Assembly (NCBI RefSeq): GCF_029577735.1
Contig: NZ_JARQTO010000002.1
Span: 248,001-312,000, forward strand
Origin: Exercitatus varius
GTDB taxonomy: Bacteria > Pseudomonadota > Gammaproteobacteria > Enterobacterales > Pasteurellaceae
Length of the DNA stretch: 64,000 nt
Reading direction: 5' to 3'
How positions within the stretch are numbered: the stretch's first letter is position 1; each line of letters starts with the position of its first letter. The notes under the pieces are model-generated. The model was not told where the DNA came from and made no database searches. It saw only the letters and a list, made by a program, of their open reading frames with translations. Positions 18,245-27,347 of this stretch are shown one piece after another. The translations under genes were made by a program, and so were the position numbers.

Positions 18245-18256
18245 TGAGAAAGCAGA

Positions 18257-19561
18257 ATGGGATTATTTGAAGCTATCGTCATTATTTTTCTGCTGATCGC
18301 CATCAGTGCGGTAATTTCTTCGGCGGAAATTTCCCTTGCCGGTGCGCGGCGCCTGAAATTACAGGCGTTGGCAAATGAGGGCAATACAAAAGCCGAACAA
18401 GTGCTGAAATTACAGGAAAAACCGGGACGTTTTATTACGGTGGTGCAAATCGGGCTGAATATGGTTGCCATTTTGTCGGGGGTGATTGGCGAGAGCGCGT
18501 TGAATCCTTACATCGCCCATGCGCTGCGTACTTATACTCATTTATCCGACGGCGCGGTGCCGAGTTTAGCTTCCTGGCTGGCGTTCGCGGTGGTCACCTT
18601 TTCGTTTATTCTGATTGCGGATTTGATTCCTAAACGCATTGCCATGACTTATCCCGAAGCGGTGGCGTTGCGAACCGTCGGCATTATGCAGGTGTGCATT
18701 TTTGTTTTCAGTCCGCTGGTGTGGATTTTCGATACGCTTGCCAACGGCATTTTCCGCTTGTTGCGGATTTCCACCGTGCGCGAAGACAACATGACCTCGG
18801 AAGATATTGTAGCGGTGGTGGAAGCGGGCGCGGAATCCGGCGTGTTGAAGGCACAGGAACATTATTTGATCGAAAATATTTTCGACATGCAGCAACGCAC
18901 CGTCACCTCAACGATGACCACGCGTGAAAACATCGTATTTTTAGACCGCACTTTTGATCGCGCCAAAGTGCTGGAAACCCTGAGTTCCGACAGCCATTCC
19001 AAGCTACCGGTTTGCGACGGCGGGCTGGATAAAATTCTGGGTTATGTGGAATCCCATGATTTGCTGAGTTATTACCTCAAAGGCGAAGACAATATTTCTT
19101 TAACGGACGGCCGTTTATTGCGCAAGCCGGTGTTTATTCCCGATACGCTTTCGCTGTATGAAGTGTTGGAATTATTTAAATCCGCCGGTGAGGATTTCGC
19201 CGTGATCGTCAATGAATATGCTTTGGTGGTGGGAATTGTGACGTTGAACGACGTCATGAGTATCGTAATGGGCGAACTGGTTTCCAGCGAAGAAGAACAG
19301 ATTGTGCGACGGGATGAAACTTCATGGCTGATTGACGGTGCGACGCCGCTGGAAGACGTGATGCGCGCGCTGGACATTGAAGCGTTCCCCGATTGGGAAA
19401 ATTATGAAACCATCGCCGGTTTTATGATGTACATGCTGCGCAAGATTCCGAAAAAAACGGATTTTGTGCTGTACGACAAATACAAGTTTGAAATTATTGA
19501 TACCGACAATTTTAAAATCGATCAGCTGTTGGTGTCACTGCGAACCGATTTAGAACAATAA
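18257..19561 (+). CDS. paeA: YtfL/PaeA-type CNNM-CBS inner-membrane protein
   Basis: It has 434 residues with the layout of the HlyC/CorC family: an N-terminal DUF21/CNNM membrane domain (EISLAGARRLKLQAL, VQIGLNMVAILSGV, DLIPKRIAMTYPE), two CBS domains (about residues 200-340) and a C-terminal CorC/HlyC domain (DETSWLIDGATPLEDV). The E. coli relative YtfL/PaeA limits cadaverine and putrescine toxicity; transfer of that role here is inference. Older annotations call such proteins 'hemolysin', which the sequence does not support. dnaE follows after 48 bases. A reverse USS core is at 18945. Confidence 0.82.
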   Translation: MGLFEAIVIIFLLIAISAVISSAEISLAGARRLKLQALANEGNTKAEQVLKLQEKPGRFITVVQIGLNMVAILSGVIGESALNPYIAHALRTYTHLSDGAVPSLASWLAFAVVTFSFILIADLIPKRIAMTYPEAVALRTVGIMQVCIFVFSPLVWIFDTLANGIFRLLRISTVREDNMTSEDIVAVVEAGAESGVLKAQEHYLIENIFDMQQRTVTSTMTTRENIVFLDRTFDRAKVLETLSSDSHSKLPVCDGGLDKILGYVESHDLLSYYLKGEDNISLTDGRLLRKPVFIPDTLSLYEVLELFKSAGEDFAVIVNEYALVVGIVTLNDVMSIVMGELVSSEEEQIVRRDETSWLIDGATPLEDVMRALDIEAFPDWENYETIAGFMMYMLRKIPKKTDFVLYDKYKFEIIDTDNFKIDQLLVSLRTDLEQ

Positions 19562-19609
19562 TATGGCGAGGGTTTCTCCGTGCCGAATTTTTGCCAGAAG
19601 GATAATGTG

Positions 19610-22600
19610 ATGACGCAACCCCGTTTTGTCCATCTTCGTACGCACAGCGACTTTTCTATGATTGACGGAATCGCCAAAGTGAAACCGTTAGTGAAAGCCT
19701 GCGTGCAGGAAAATATGGTGGCGCTGGGGTTAACGGATTTCACCAACTTCTGCGGTTTGGTCAAATTTTACGGCGAAGCCTTGAGTGCCGGCGTGAAGCC
19801 GATTGTGGGCGCCGATGTGCTGGTAAAAAGCAAATTGTGCGGCGACGAACGGTTTGAATTGACATTGCTCGCTAAAAATAACGAAGGCTATAAAAATATT
19901 ACCTTGCTGTTATCCAAAGCCTATCAGCGCGGTTACGACGATTTGCCTTACATCGATCAGGATTGGCTGATTGAGCATAAAGAGGGCGTAATTATTCTGT
20001 CGGGCGGCCGCAGAGGAGATATCGGTCAGAAATTGCTGAAAGATAACTTTGCCGATGCGGAAAGTGCGGTCAAATTTTATCAAGAATTTTTCCCGAACCA
20101 TTTTTATATCAGCCTCGCCCGCGTAGGACATTACGATGAAGAGCGCTATATTCGGACCGCTATGGATTTGGCGAAAAAACATCGAATTCCCTTGGTGGCC
20201 ACTAACGACGTGGTTTTTCTGAAAACGGAAGATTTTGAAGCGCACGAGATTCGCGTAGCGATTCATGACGGTTACACGTTGGACGATCCGAAACGGCCGA
20301 AATTGTACACATCGCAACAATATTTTCGTTCCGAACAGGAAATGTGCGATCTTTTTGCCGATATTCCCACCGCACTTGAAAATACCTTGCTGATTGCGCA
20401 GCGTTGTAATGTGACGATTCGCTTGGGCCAATATTTTCTGCCGCAATTCCCGACCGGCGAATTATCTACGGAAGATTATCTGATTAAACGCGCCAAAGAA
20501 GGCCTGGAAGAACGGCTGGAATTTCTGTTTCCCGATCCGAAAGTGCGGTCGGAAAATCGACAGAAATATGACGAGCGGTTGGATACGGAGCTGGGCGTGA
20601 TTAACCAAATGGGTTTCCCGGGCTACTTCCTGATTGTGATGGAGTTTATTCAATGGTCGAAGGATAACGGCGTGCCGGTAGGGCCGGGGCGCGGTTCGGG
20701 TGCGGGTTCTTTGGTGGCTTATGCGTTGAAAATTACCGATTTGGATCCGCTGGAATTCGATTTACTGTTTGAACGTTTCCTGAATCCGGAACGGGTTTCC
20801 ATGCCCGATTTTGATGTGGACTTCTGTATGGAAGGGCGTGATCGCGTTATTGATCATGTGGCGGAAACTTACGGGCGCGGCGCTGTGTCACAAATTATTA
20901 CTTTCGGTACTATGGCGGCAAAAGCGGTGATTCGCGATGTGGGACGCGTGTTGGGCCATGCTTATGGCTTTGTTGATCGCATTTCCAAACTGGTTCCTCC
21001 GGATCCGGGCATGACCTTGGCGAAAGCTTTCGATATGGAACCGAAATTGCAGGAAGCCTACGACAGCGATGAGGAAGTGAAAGATCTTATCGACATGGCG
21101 CGTAAGCTGGAAGGCGTTACGCGTAATGCCGGTAAGCACGCAGGCGGCGTGGTGATTTCACCGACGCTGATTACGGATTTTTCACCGCTCTATTGTGACA
21201 GTGAAGGTCGTCATCCGGTCACGCATTTCGATAAAAATGACGTGGAATATGCCGGTTTGGTTAAATTTGACTTTCTGGGTTTGCGTACGTTGACCATCAT
21301 CAAATGGGCGCTGGAAATGATTAACGCTCGCATGGTGCGGGAAGGTAAGCCTGAAATTCGTATCGAGAGCATTCCGCTGGATGATCCGGAATCGTTCAAA
21401 TTGTTGCTGAATGCGGAAACTACCGCCGTATTCCAGTTGGAATCGCGCGGTATGAAAGATTTGATTAAACGTCTGCAACCGGACTGTTTTGAGGATATTA
21501 TCGCCTTGGTGGCGTTATTTCGTCCCGGCCCGTTGCAATCCGGTATGGTGGATAATTTTATCGACCGAAAACACGGACGGGAGGAGGTGTCTTATCCCGA
21601 TGCGGAATATCAGCACATTTCCTTAAAACCGATTCTTGAACCCACTTACGGCATTATTTTGTATCAGGAACAGGTGATGCAAATCGCGCAGGTACTGGCG
21701 GGTTATACACTGGGTGGTGCGGATTTGCTGCGTCGTGCCATGGGTAAGAAAAAACCGGAAGAAATGGCAAAACAACGTTCCGTATTTGAAGAAGGCGCGA
21801 TTAAAAACGGCATTGACGGCAAGCTCGCCATGAAAATTTTTGACTTGGTGGAAAAATTCGCGGGCTACGGATTTAATAAATCTCACTCCGCCGCCTATGC
21901 TTTGGTTTCCTATCAAACGCTTTGGCTGAAAGCTCATTTCCCGGCGGAATTTATGGCGGCGGTGATGACCTCGGAAATGGATAACACCGATAAAATCGTC
22001 GGCTTGTATGACGAATGTTTGCGTATGGGGTTAAAAGTGACGCCGCCGGATATCAATACGGGCAAACACCATTTCAGTGTTAACGATCACGGTGAAATCG
22101 TGTACGGTATCGGCGCCATTAAAGGTGTGGGAGAAGGGCCGATCGAGGCCTTGGTAAAAGCCCGCAATGAAGGCGGTATTTTTAAAGATTTGTTTGATTT
22201 ATGCGCGCGGGTGGATTTAAAACAAATTAACCGTCGCACCTTTGAAAGCCTGATTAAATCAGGCGCCTTTGATAAGCTGGGACCGCATCGCGCCGCGCTG
22301 GCCAAGAATCTGGAAGACGCATTACAGTCTTCCAGCCAGTTCGCCAAGGATGAAGCCATGGGACAGGCGGATATGTTCGGTGTGTTGACTGCCGGACATG
22401 CAGAAGTCGAACGTAAATATGCCAACACGCCGCGTTGGACGGAAAAACAGATTCTGGACGGCGAACGGGAAACCTTAGGATTGTATTTAAGCAGCCATCC
22501 GATTAGCCGTTATCTGAAAGAATTGTCTCATTACAGTCCGAATCGGTTGAAAGATTTGGTACCGAACCAACGGGGCCAAATGAGCACCGCCTGCGGACTG

Positions 22601-23086
22601 ATTGTCAGTTCCCGTTTTGCGGTAACCAAAAAAGGCAGTCGCCTGGGCATTGCCAGTCTGGATGATCGTTCGGGGCGTTTAGATATTACGCTCTTTGCGG
22701 AAGCCTTGGATAATTACGGCGAAAAACTGCAAAAAGATGCCATCGTAGTCGTTAAGGGGCAGGTAAGTTTCGATGATTTTACCCAAGGATTGCGTATGTC
22801 CGTGCGTGAACTGACGACGTTGGACGAAGCCCGTTCTCAATATGCGAAAAGCCTGGCAATTAGTCTGAAACAGGAGCAAATTACACCGCAGTTTATCCGT
22901 GAGTTTAAAACGGCGATCGAACCTTTTAGCGGCGGTACCATGCCAATTAACGTCTATTACGATAGTCCGCAGGGCAGAGCATTGCTTAAACTCGGAGTGC
23001 AATGGTACATCAAACCCAGCGATGATCTGCTTGCCGCCTTAGTAGGAATGTTGGGCGAAAGTGCGGTGGAATTAGAGTTTGAATAG
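19610..23086 (+). CDS. dnaE: DNA polymerase III subunit alpha
   Basis: Replicative polymerase. It has 1158 residues (E. coli 1160): PHP domain at the N-terminus (HLRTHSDFSMIDG), catalytic aspartates in MPDFDVDFCMEGRDRV (about residue 400), helix-hairpin-helix region, OB fold and C-terminal tau-binding part. The beta-clamp motif QADMF is seen near 22366. ATG 19610 after AGAAGGAT gives MTQPRFVHLRTH; an in-frame GTG 30 bases upstream is rejected. Four USS cores lie inside. It is followed 4 bases later by hda, not by accA as in E. coli. Confidence 0.98.
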   Translation: MTQPRFVHLRTHSDFSMIDGIAKVKPLVKACVQENMVALGLTDFTNFCGLVKFYGEALSAGVKPIVGADVLVKSKLCGDERFELTLLAKNNEGYKNITLLLSKAYQRGYDDLPYIDQDWLIEHKEGVIILSGGRRGDIGQKLLKDNFADAESAVKFYQEFFPNHFYISLARVGHYDEERYIRTAMDLAKKHRIPLVATNDVVFLKTEDFEAHEIRVAIHDGYTLDDPKRPKLYTSQQYFRSEQEMCDLFADIPTALENTLLIAQRCNVTIRLGQYFLPQFPTGELSTEDYLIKRAKEGLEERLEFLFPDPKVRSENRQKYDERLDTELGVINQMGFPGYFLIVMEFIQWSKDNGVPVGPGRGSGAGSLVAYALKITDLDPLEFDLLFERFLNPERVSMPDFDVDFCMEGRDRVIDHVAETYGRGAVSQIITFGTMAAKAVIRDVGRVLGHAYGFVDRISKLVPPDPGMTLAKAFDMEPKLQEAYDSDEEVKDLIDMARKLEGVTRNAGKHAGGVVISPTLITDFSPLYCDSEGRHPVTHFDKNDVEYAGLVKFDFLGLRTLTIIKWALEMINARMVREGKPEIRIESIPLDDPESFKLLLNAETTAVFQLESRGMKDLIKRLQPDCFEDIIALVALFRPGPLQSGMVDNFIDRKHGREEVSYPDAEYQHISLKPILEPTYGIILYQEQVMQIAQVLAGYTLGGADLLRRAMGKKKPEEMAKQRSVFEEGAIKNGIDGKLAMKIFDLVEKFAGYGFNKSHSAAYALVSYQTLWLKAHFPAEFMAAVMTSEMDNTDKIVGLYDECLRMGLKVTPPDINTGKHHFSVNDHGEIVYGIGAIKGVGEGPIEALVKARNEGGIFKDLFDLCARVDLKQINRRTFESLIKSGAFDKLGPHRAALAKNLEDALQSSSQFAKDEAMGQADMFGVLTAGHAEVERKYANTPRWTEKQILDGERETLGLYLSSHPISRYLKELSHYSPNRLKDLVPNQRGQMSTACGLIVSSRFAVTKKGSRLGIASLDDRSGRLDITLFAEALDNYGEKLQKDAIVVVKGQVSFDDFTQGLRMSVRELTTLDEARSQYAKSLAISLKQEQITPQFIREFKTAIEPFSGGTMPINVYYDSPQGRALLKLGVQWYIKPSDDLLAALVGMLGESAVELEFE

Positions 23087-23090
23087 AAGC

Positions 23091-23783
23091 ATGTTGCAGT
23101 TATCTTTGCCGATTCACCAACTGGACGGGGAAACCTTTGCCAATTTTTACGGCAACAACAATCTGTTGTTGCTGGATTCTTTACGTAAAAATTTCACTCT
23201 TCCCCGCCAACAGTTTTTCTATATTTGGGGTGAAGAAGGCTGCGGTAAAAGTCATTTACTGAAAGCGATGACTCACCAATTTTTTGCGGAAAATCGTACC
23301 GCACTTTATGTGCCGTTGTCGAAATCCGCTTATTTCTCGCCCGAAGTGCTGGATAATTTAGAACAGCAGGAATTGGTTTGCCTGGACGATTTACAATGCG
23401 TCACGGGTGATAAAGAATGGGAAATCGCGGTTTTTGATTTGTTCAATCGCATAAAAGAGCACGGCAATACCTTGCTGGCGGTGAGCGCCAATCAGTCGCC
23501 GAACGGTTTACCCGTTCAATTACCGGATCTGGCTTCGCGTTTGCGCTGGGGCGAAATTTATCAATTGCATCCGCTTGACGATCAGCAGAAAATTACCGCA
23601 CTTCAACGGAATGCGCATCAACGGGGCATTGATTTGCCGGATGAAACGGCGAATTTTCTGATAAAACGATTGGATCGCAATATGCATAATTTGTTTGGCG
23701 TGTTAGATCAGCTGGACAAGGCATCGCTGCAAGCGCAACGCAAGCTCACGATACCTTTTGTGAAAGAAACGTTAGGATTGTAA
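23091..23783 (+). CDS. hda: DnaA inactivator Hda
   Basis: AAA+ protein that, with the DNA-loaded beta clamp, stimulates hydrolysis of DnaA-ATP and so limits re-initiation. It has 230 residues (E. coli 233). The clamp-binding motif QLSLPI is at residues 3-8, Walker A GEEGCGKSH follows near residue 50, and Walker B is VCLDDLQ. ATG 23091 is chosen because it places the clamp motif at the extreme N-terminus, as in E. coli. It is tightly linked to dnaE, another clamp ligand. USS cores lie at 23298 and 23595. Confidence 0.95.
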   Translation: MLQLSLPIHQLDGETFANFYGNNNLLLLDSLRKNFTLPRQQFFYIWGEEGCGKSHLLKAMTHQFFAENRTALYVPLSKSAYFSPEVLDNLEQQELVCLDDLQCVTGDKEWEIAVFDLFNRIKEHGNTLLAVSANQSPNGLPVQLPDLASRLRWGEIYQLHPLDDQQKITALQRNAHQRGIDLPDETANFLIKRLDRNMHNLFGVLDQLDKASLQAQRKLTIPFVKETLGL

Positions 23784-23808
23784 TGACGTTTGCATTCCGT
23801 AAAGCGCA

Positions 23809-24717
23809 TTATAAACGCGCTTTTTCACCGCCGAAATCATCCAACAGATTTTCCGTCAGTTTCGCTAATTCGCCCGTCATCAGAATGAAATCCGCATCAA
23901 ACCGCTGAGCATAATCTTCTTTCAGAATGTCATCATTTTTTTCGCGGATATTATCGGCGAATTTCAGGCGTTTCAAGGTTCCGTCGTCATTCAGGACAAA
24001 ACTTAAATGATCGTCCCAGTCAAGCGCCAATTTGGTAATAAATTTACCTTTGCCCAAATGAGACAAGATTTCCTCACTGTCCAGAGGCTGATTTTTACAG
24101 CGAATTATGCCTTTATCGTCCGCCGCTTTGAGCTCCGCTTCTTCAAGTGCGGTCAAATATTGCGGAGTTTTTCCTTCGGCGATCCAGCTTGTCATCACGT
24201 CTGCCGGTTCGTTGGCAAACGCAAGCGGCACCACCGGCAACGAACCCAACGATTTACGCAATAACGCCAAAGCGTCTTCCGCCCGTTTGCTCGACGCCGC
24301 ATCCACATAAATTAAATTCGTTTCCGTATTGATCCAAACCGCCGTTTGTTGATTCTTGCTGAATGCACGCGGCAGCAGCACGGACACGACGTCGTCTTTC
24401 AGCGCCTGTTTTTCGGTTTTCTTTAATTTGCGGTTTTCCTTCTGTTCCAATTCCTCTACGCGGTTGTCCAATTCCCGTTTCACCACATGGCTTGGGATGA
24501 TTTTTTCTTCTTTATGCGCCACCAACAGAATCTGCTTGTTTACAGAAAAATGCAGCAACGGCGAACCTCGCAACGGTTCCGCCCAACCGAATTTACTCAT
24601 ATCCGACTGTCCGCACGGGTGGTAGGCATTTTGCGCCAGATTCCGCTGCAGCGCTTCCTCAGACCAATCCAAACGTTTTGTCAGACGATAAATCATCACA
24701 TTTTTAAACCAATACAT
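23809..24717 (-). CDS. rdgC: Recombination-associated protein RdgC
   Basis: Ring-shaped, non-specific DNA-binding protein that restrains RecA. It has 302 residues (E. coli 303). The N-terminus MYWFKNVMIYRLTKRLDW and the motif GWAEPLRGSPLLHF are family hallmarks, with the charged helix VKRELDNRVEELEQKENRK in the middle. It is convergent with hda; a short AAGCGC-type hairpin overlaps its 3' end. A USS core (24145) lies inside it and another (24740) just upstream. Confidence 0.95.
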   Translation of the reverse strand: MYWFKNVMIYRLTKRLDWSEEALQRNLAQNAYHPCGQSDMSKFGWAEPLRGSPLLHFSVNKQILLVAHKEEKIIPSHVVKRELDNRVEELEQKENRKLKKTEKQALKDDVVSVLLPRAFSKNQQTAVWINTETNLIYVDAASSKRAEDALALLRKSLGSLPVVPLAFANEPADVMTSWIAEGKTPQYLTALEEAELKAADDKGIIRCKNQPLDSEEILSHLGKGKFITKLALDWDDHLSFVLNDDGTLKRLKFADNIREKNDDILKEDYAQRFDADFILMTGELAKLTENLLDDFGGEKARL

Positions 24718-24773
24718 AATAATCCCTTTTAGAATGGAAAAGTGCGGTCGATTTTAGCATAGTTTTTTTAACC

Positions 24774-24802
24774 TAAAAAAATCCCCGAATAATTATTCGG
24801 GG
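24774..24802 (-). terminator. Terminator of the glycerate kinase operon
   Basis: Perfect palindrome CCCCGAATAATTATTCGGGG (24783-24802), followed on the minus strand by a T7 run (plus-strand A7). It lies 25 bases beyond the glycerate kinase stop. Confidence 0.88.
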
Positions 24803-24826
24803 CGTTTTGATGTTAATGGAATACGT

Positions 24827-25960
24827 TTAATGAGCGAGTTTATACAATCTGGCAACATTTTGTGCCGCGGATTCTAAGTTTTCCCGTCCTTTTGCCAGAG
24901 TTTCTTCCAATGTACCTAACTGGCGGATAATCGGAAATACCGCATCAATTCCATGATTATAAACTACATCATAATCTTCTCGTAAACATCCTGTAATGGC
25001 AATAACCGGTTTATTGTTGGCTTTTGCCGTTTTTGCCACACCAATAGGCGTTTTACCATGGATAGTCTGGCTGTCCATGCGACCTTCTCCGGTAATGACT
25101 AAATCCGCATCTTTCAGATGTTCAGCTAAACGGACGGCATCTATCACGATTTGTACACCGGCTTTTAGCTGTACGTTTGGTAGTAATAATAGCCCTCCGC
25201 CCATGCCGCCGGCGGCTCCCGCACCAGCCTGATCACGAATATTTAAATGCAAGTCTCGTTCGGCAATCTTAGCAAAATGAGCTAATGCCCGGTCAAGCTG
25301 TTCAACCATATTGGGGGTAGCGCCTTTTTGCGGACCAAATGTTGCTGATGCTCCTTTTTCACCACAAAGCGGATTATTTACGTCACAAGCAACTTGGAGT
25401 TCTACATTTTGTAAGCGGGCATCAAGAGAAGTGCGGTCAATTTTTTCAATATTGTTTAATGCGCTTCCGCCAAATCCGATCTCTTTACCATTTATATCTA
25501 AAAACCGGATACCAAGTGCTTGTAACATACCGACACCACCATCGTTAGTTGCACTTCCACCGATACCGAGGATGAGTTTTTTTACACCGAGATCTAGTGC
25601 GGCTTTAATTAATTCGCCGGTACCGTAACTGGTCGTTTTAGTCGGATCTCGTTTTTCAATCGGTACCAAATGTAAACCGGATGCAGCCGCCATTTCGATG
25701 ATTGCTGTTTGTTCATCACCAGAAATAGCGAATTCAGCTTTAACTTTATTACCAAGCGGTGCAGTAACTTCAACGGTAATTAAACGTCCTTGCAAGGCAT
25801 CTGCCAGAGATTGTACGGTACCTTCACCTCCATCCGCCATAGGAATTTTCACATAAGTTGCGTTTGGGAAAACTTTTTTGAAGCCTGTTTCGATAGCATC
25901 CGCCACACCGAGTGCGGAGAGGCTTTCTTTAAATGAATCAGGAGCAATAACTATTTTCAT
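24827..25960 (-). CDS. garK: Glycerate kinase (GarK/GlxK type)
   Basis: Phosphorylates D-glycerate, normally to 2-phosphoglycerate in this class, feeding glycolysis. It has 377 residues. Motifs: MKIVIAPDSFKESLSA at the start, MADGGEGTV, LGIGGSATNDGG, and VITGEGRMDSQT with HGKTPIGVA. It is the second gene after a Gnt-type permease (16-base gap) with the SdaR regulator upstream, an arrangement known from H. influenzae. The block is noticeably AT-richer than its neighbours, with a single USS core (25429). GarK and GlxK cannot be separated here. Confidence 0.92.
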   Translation of the reverse strand: MKIVIAPDSFKESLSALGVADAIETGFKKVFPNATYVKIPMADGGEGTVQSLADALQGRLITVEVTAPLGNKVKAEFAISGDEQTAIIEMAAASGLHLVPIEKRDPTKTTSYGTGELIKAALDLGVKKLILGIGGSATNDGGVGMLQALGIRFLDINGKEIGFGGSALNNIEKIDRTSLDARLQNVELQVACDVNNPLCGEKGASATFGPQKGATPNMVEQLDRALAHFAKIAERDLHLNIRDQAGAGAAGGMGGGLLLLPNVQLKAGVQIVIDAVRLAEHLKDADLVITGEGRMDSQTIHGKTPIGVAKTAKANNKPVIAITGCLREDYDVVYNHGIDAVFPIIRQLGTLEETLAKGRENLESAAQNVARLYKLAH

Positions 25961-25976
25961 AATGGATCACCTTTAA

Positions 25977-27236
25977 TTAGAAGATATTAAATACACCAAA
26001 AATAAGAGTTGAAATGACAGTCATTATCAGACCAACGGCAGTTTCATAAGGAATCAGCTTTAAACGCTCACGAATGTCCATATTCATACTTCCGCCGGTG
26101 GCGTGAAAGAATGAGCCGTGAGGCATGTGATCAAGTACTGTTGCTCCCGCATGAATCATCGCAGCACTGGCAAGTCCGGAAACACCTAATTCGAGTAGAG
26201 TACCACTGAAAACTTGTGATGCGACAACCGTACCAGCTGTAGTGGAGGCCGTTGCTAGAGACATCAGGATACCGGAAATCGGAGCAAGCAGATAAGATGG
26301 TAAACCTGAAATCGTTAAATTTTCAATTAAGACATCTTTTAAGCTTGAATTTGCAATAACTCCGGCTAATGCTCCTGTGCCAAGCAACATAATGGCAACA
26401 GGAGCCATCTTCCCTAAACCAATGATAGCAAATTGATTGATGGAACGTGCTTTTCCCATACAAATCGCTCCCAAAATACCACCTACAGGTAAAGCAATTA
26501 ACGGGTCTACCTGAATACCTGCAATCGGGCGTAATGTTAATAAGATAATAGCAGTTAGTGGTGCTACGATAGCCGGAAGGAATTTAGGCAAATCATCACT
26601 CATTTCGGTGACTTCGTAACTTTCTACTTTTGATCCTTTCTTAATTAATAAGTTAGCCAAGAAATAGGTTAGAATTACACCAAAGATAGCTGGAATAATA
26701 CCTGCGGTCATTACGGAGGTGAGCGGCAAATGGAAAGTATCTGAGGCTGCAATGGCATTGGGGTTAGGTGACATGATATTTCCTGCTTTACCACCTCCAA
26801 TCATGGCAAACAGGGTTGCCATTTTAGATAAATTGCCGCGTTTAGCTAACGCTAGCGCAATGGGCGAAACGGTAATGACCGCTACATCTATAAAGACACC
26901 TGCGGTTGTAAGAATCATTGTAGCTAGGATAAGAGCCATCAAGGCGCGGGTTTCGCCAAGTTTTTTGACAATAGTTTCCGCGATAGTATTGGCAGCACCG
27001 GATTCAATCAATACACCTGCTAGCATACCGGCAGCTAAAATTCGCATAACGGCAGTAGTAATTCCTTGTGCACCGTCAATCATTAATTTAACGGTTTGTG
27101 TAAGATCTGCTCCACCGACTAATCCCCCGATTAATGCGCCAACAATCATTCCGTATGCCGGTGGAACTTTTTTTAGAATAAGAATGATTGCAACTGCTAG
27201 AGCTACGATTGCGCCTAATGTAGTAACTGTTATCAT
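25977..27236 (-). CDS. Gnt/GntP-superfamily permease linked to glycerate kinase
   Basis: Inner-membrane transporter of 419 residues with about 12 hydrophobic segments. It has the family-like GKAGNIMSPNPNAIAASD and LDHMPHGSFFHATGGSMNM stretches. Substrate is inferred from context: glycerate, or a diacid or hydroxy acid converted to it. The start is ATG at 27236 (MITVTTLGAIVAL), preceded by GAGGGGAAA; a longer in-frame start 42 bases upstream lacks a ribosome site. It is cotranscribed with garK and probably controlled by SdaR. Confidence 0.88.
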   Translation of the reverse strand: MITVTTLGAIVALAVAIILILKKVPPAYGMIVGALIGGLVGGADLTQTVKLMIDGAQGITTAVMRILAAGMLAGVLIESGAANTIAETIVKKLGETRALMALILATMILTTAGVFIDVAVITVSPIALALAKRGNLSKMATLFAMIGGGKAGNIMSPNPNAIAASDTFHLPLTSVMTAGIIPAIFGVILTYFLANLLIKKGSKVESYEVTEMSDDLPKFLPAIVAPLTAIILLTLRPIAGIQVDPLIALPVGGILGAICMGKARSINQFAIIGLGKMAPVAIMLLGTGALAGVIANSSLKDVLIENLTISGLPSYLLAPISGILMSLATASTTAGTVVASQVFSGTLLELGVSGLASAAMIHAGATVLDHMPHGSFFHATGGSMNMDIRERLKLIPYETAVGLIMTVISTLIFGVFNIF

Positions 27237-27275
27237 AGAATTTCCCCTCGTTATCAAGTTGAGAAGGATTATTAC

Positions 27276-27292
27276 CACAATTTAGTGTTGTG
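27276..27292. promoter_or_regulatory. Possible operator before the permease-garK operon
   Basis: CACAA (27276-27280) and TTGTG (27288-27292) form an inverted repeat with 7-base spacing, 40 bases upstream of the permease ATG on the minus strand. SdaR/CdaR is the obvious candidate regulator; no direct evidence. Confidence 0.35.
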
Positions 27293-27347
27293 TCTTTATA
27301 ATAATTAACAATAATATGCCAAGTATGGTTGTCCTTTTTGGATTTTT

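Noticed and set aside
19580..19609. GTG start 30 bases upstream of dnaE
   Set aside because: AGAAGGAT precedes ATG 19610 at proper spacing and the extra residues are not in DnaE homologues.
27237..27278. Longer N-terminus of the glycerate-linked permease
   Set aside because: The 14 extra residues have no ribosome site, whereas GAGGGG stands properly before ATG 27236.
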